A stretch of DNA of 64,000 nt from Clostridia bacterium (GTDB lineage Bacteria; Bacillota; Clostridia; Christensenellales; Aristaeellaceae). The stretch is taken from contig JAFRLY010000026.1 in the NCBI GenBank assembly GCA_017431005.1, positions 50,214-114,213 on the forward strand, read 5' to 3'. The notes beneath the pieces are model-generated. The model was not told the DNA's origin and made no database searches. It worked only from the letters and a program-made list of their open reading frames with translations. The position numbers and the translations under genes are program-made. Positions 63,826 through 64,000 of this stretch are shown here, piece by piece (position 1 is the first letter of the stretch; each line of letters begins with the position of its first letter).

Positions 63826-64000
63826 TTACTCGATGACCTTGGCCACAACGCCGGAACCTACGGTACGGCCGCCTTCACGGATAGCGAAGCGCAGTCCCTG
63901 TTCCATGGCGATGGGGGTGATCAGGGTGATTTCCATGTCGATGTTGTCACCGGGCATAACCATTTCAACGCCGTCGGGCAGCTTGATGTTGCCGGTAACG
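63826..64000 (-). CDS. tuf: Elongation factor Tu, C-terminal part (gene runs off the window)
   Basis: The last 57 codons of EF-Tu, the GTPase that delivers aminoacyl-tRNA to the ribosome. The visible part of domain 3 reads [24 protein letters not shown], then [22 protein letters not shown] and a TAA stop, the classic EF-Tu ending. The 5' end lies beyond base 64000. Confidence 0.97.
   Translation of the reverse strand, partial: VTGNIKLPDGVEMVMPGDNIDMEITLITPIAMEQGLRFAIREGGRTVGSGVVAKVIE

Noticed and set aside
1-64000. tRNA, rRNA, insertion sequences, prophage, toxin-antitoxin or restriction systems
   Set aside because: I looked through the gaps between genes and found none that could be supported. 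Gaps are short and filled by promoters and terminators.

Overview
This looks like a chromosomal segment of a low-oxygen, gut- or rumen-type member of the Clostridia with unusually GC-rich DNA. The inference rests on gene content. There is a Bacillus-type PurR with PurBox-like operators, a SepF/DivIVA division cluster, LplB/YtcP-type sugar permeases, stand-alone formate-tetrahydrofolate ligase, TIGR03905-type TSCPD protein and PyrB/PyrI. Ribosome-binding sites are strong (AAGGAGG-like) and promoters are sigma-A-like. I saw no tRNA, rRNA, CRISPR array, insertion sequence or phage gene. Genus cannot be fixed from the sequence alone.

Layout. 1-7.4 kb: plant-glycan genes, with a GH2 enzyme cut by the window edge and running left, and a rightward run of GH35, SGNH esterase, sugar-phosphate isomerase and an unknown TIM-barrel-like protein. 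7.5-12.2 kb (leftward): pyrBI, a fused ABC exporter and a small secreted acidic protein. 12.3-15.6 kb: a second isomerase, GH88 and DUF2264 proteins, pointing to uronic-acid-containing polysaccharide.

15.6-28.2 kb: one long purine operon, purE-purF-purM-purN-IMP cyclohydrolase-AICAR transformylase-purD-purL-fhs. It is driven by a near-consensus promoter overlapped by PurBoxes and closed by a strong terminator. The last two steps to IMP are made by two separate proteins instead of bifunctional PurH. PurF lacks the usual N-terminal catalytic cysteine. The regulator purR lies 15 kb further on (42.8 kb), with its own PurBox pair, just after an HPr-like gene that lacks the phosphorylated histidine.

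28.4-34.9 kb: pth-mfd-lspA-rluD-like-PHP phosphatase. 34.9-40.9 kb (leftward): recD2-comF-histidine phosphatase-lysC-rfbD. 41.1-46 kb: a secreted peptidoglycan-binding protein with about 22 Thr-Ala-Glu-Pro repeats, the HPr-like gene, purR, a ybaK-like deacylase and an amylosucrase-like protein whose catalytic residues are changed.

46-58.5 kb: a second carbohydrate locus around an AraC-type membrane sensor-regulator. Leftward lie two esterases, a CocE-like protein and a sugar-binding lipoprotein. Rightward lie the regulator, two permeases, an MFS transporter and a second CocE-like hydrolase. The ABC importer parts are therefore split between two opposing operons. 58.6-64 kb: a HlyD-like membrane protein, sepF, divIVA and an E2/CAT-fold protein run rightward. 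A DEAD-box helicase, a TSCPD protein and the 3' end of tuf run leftward.
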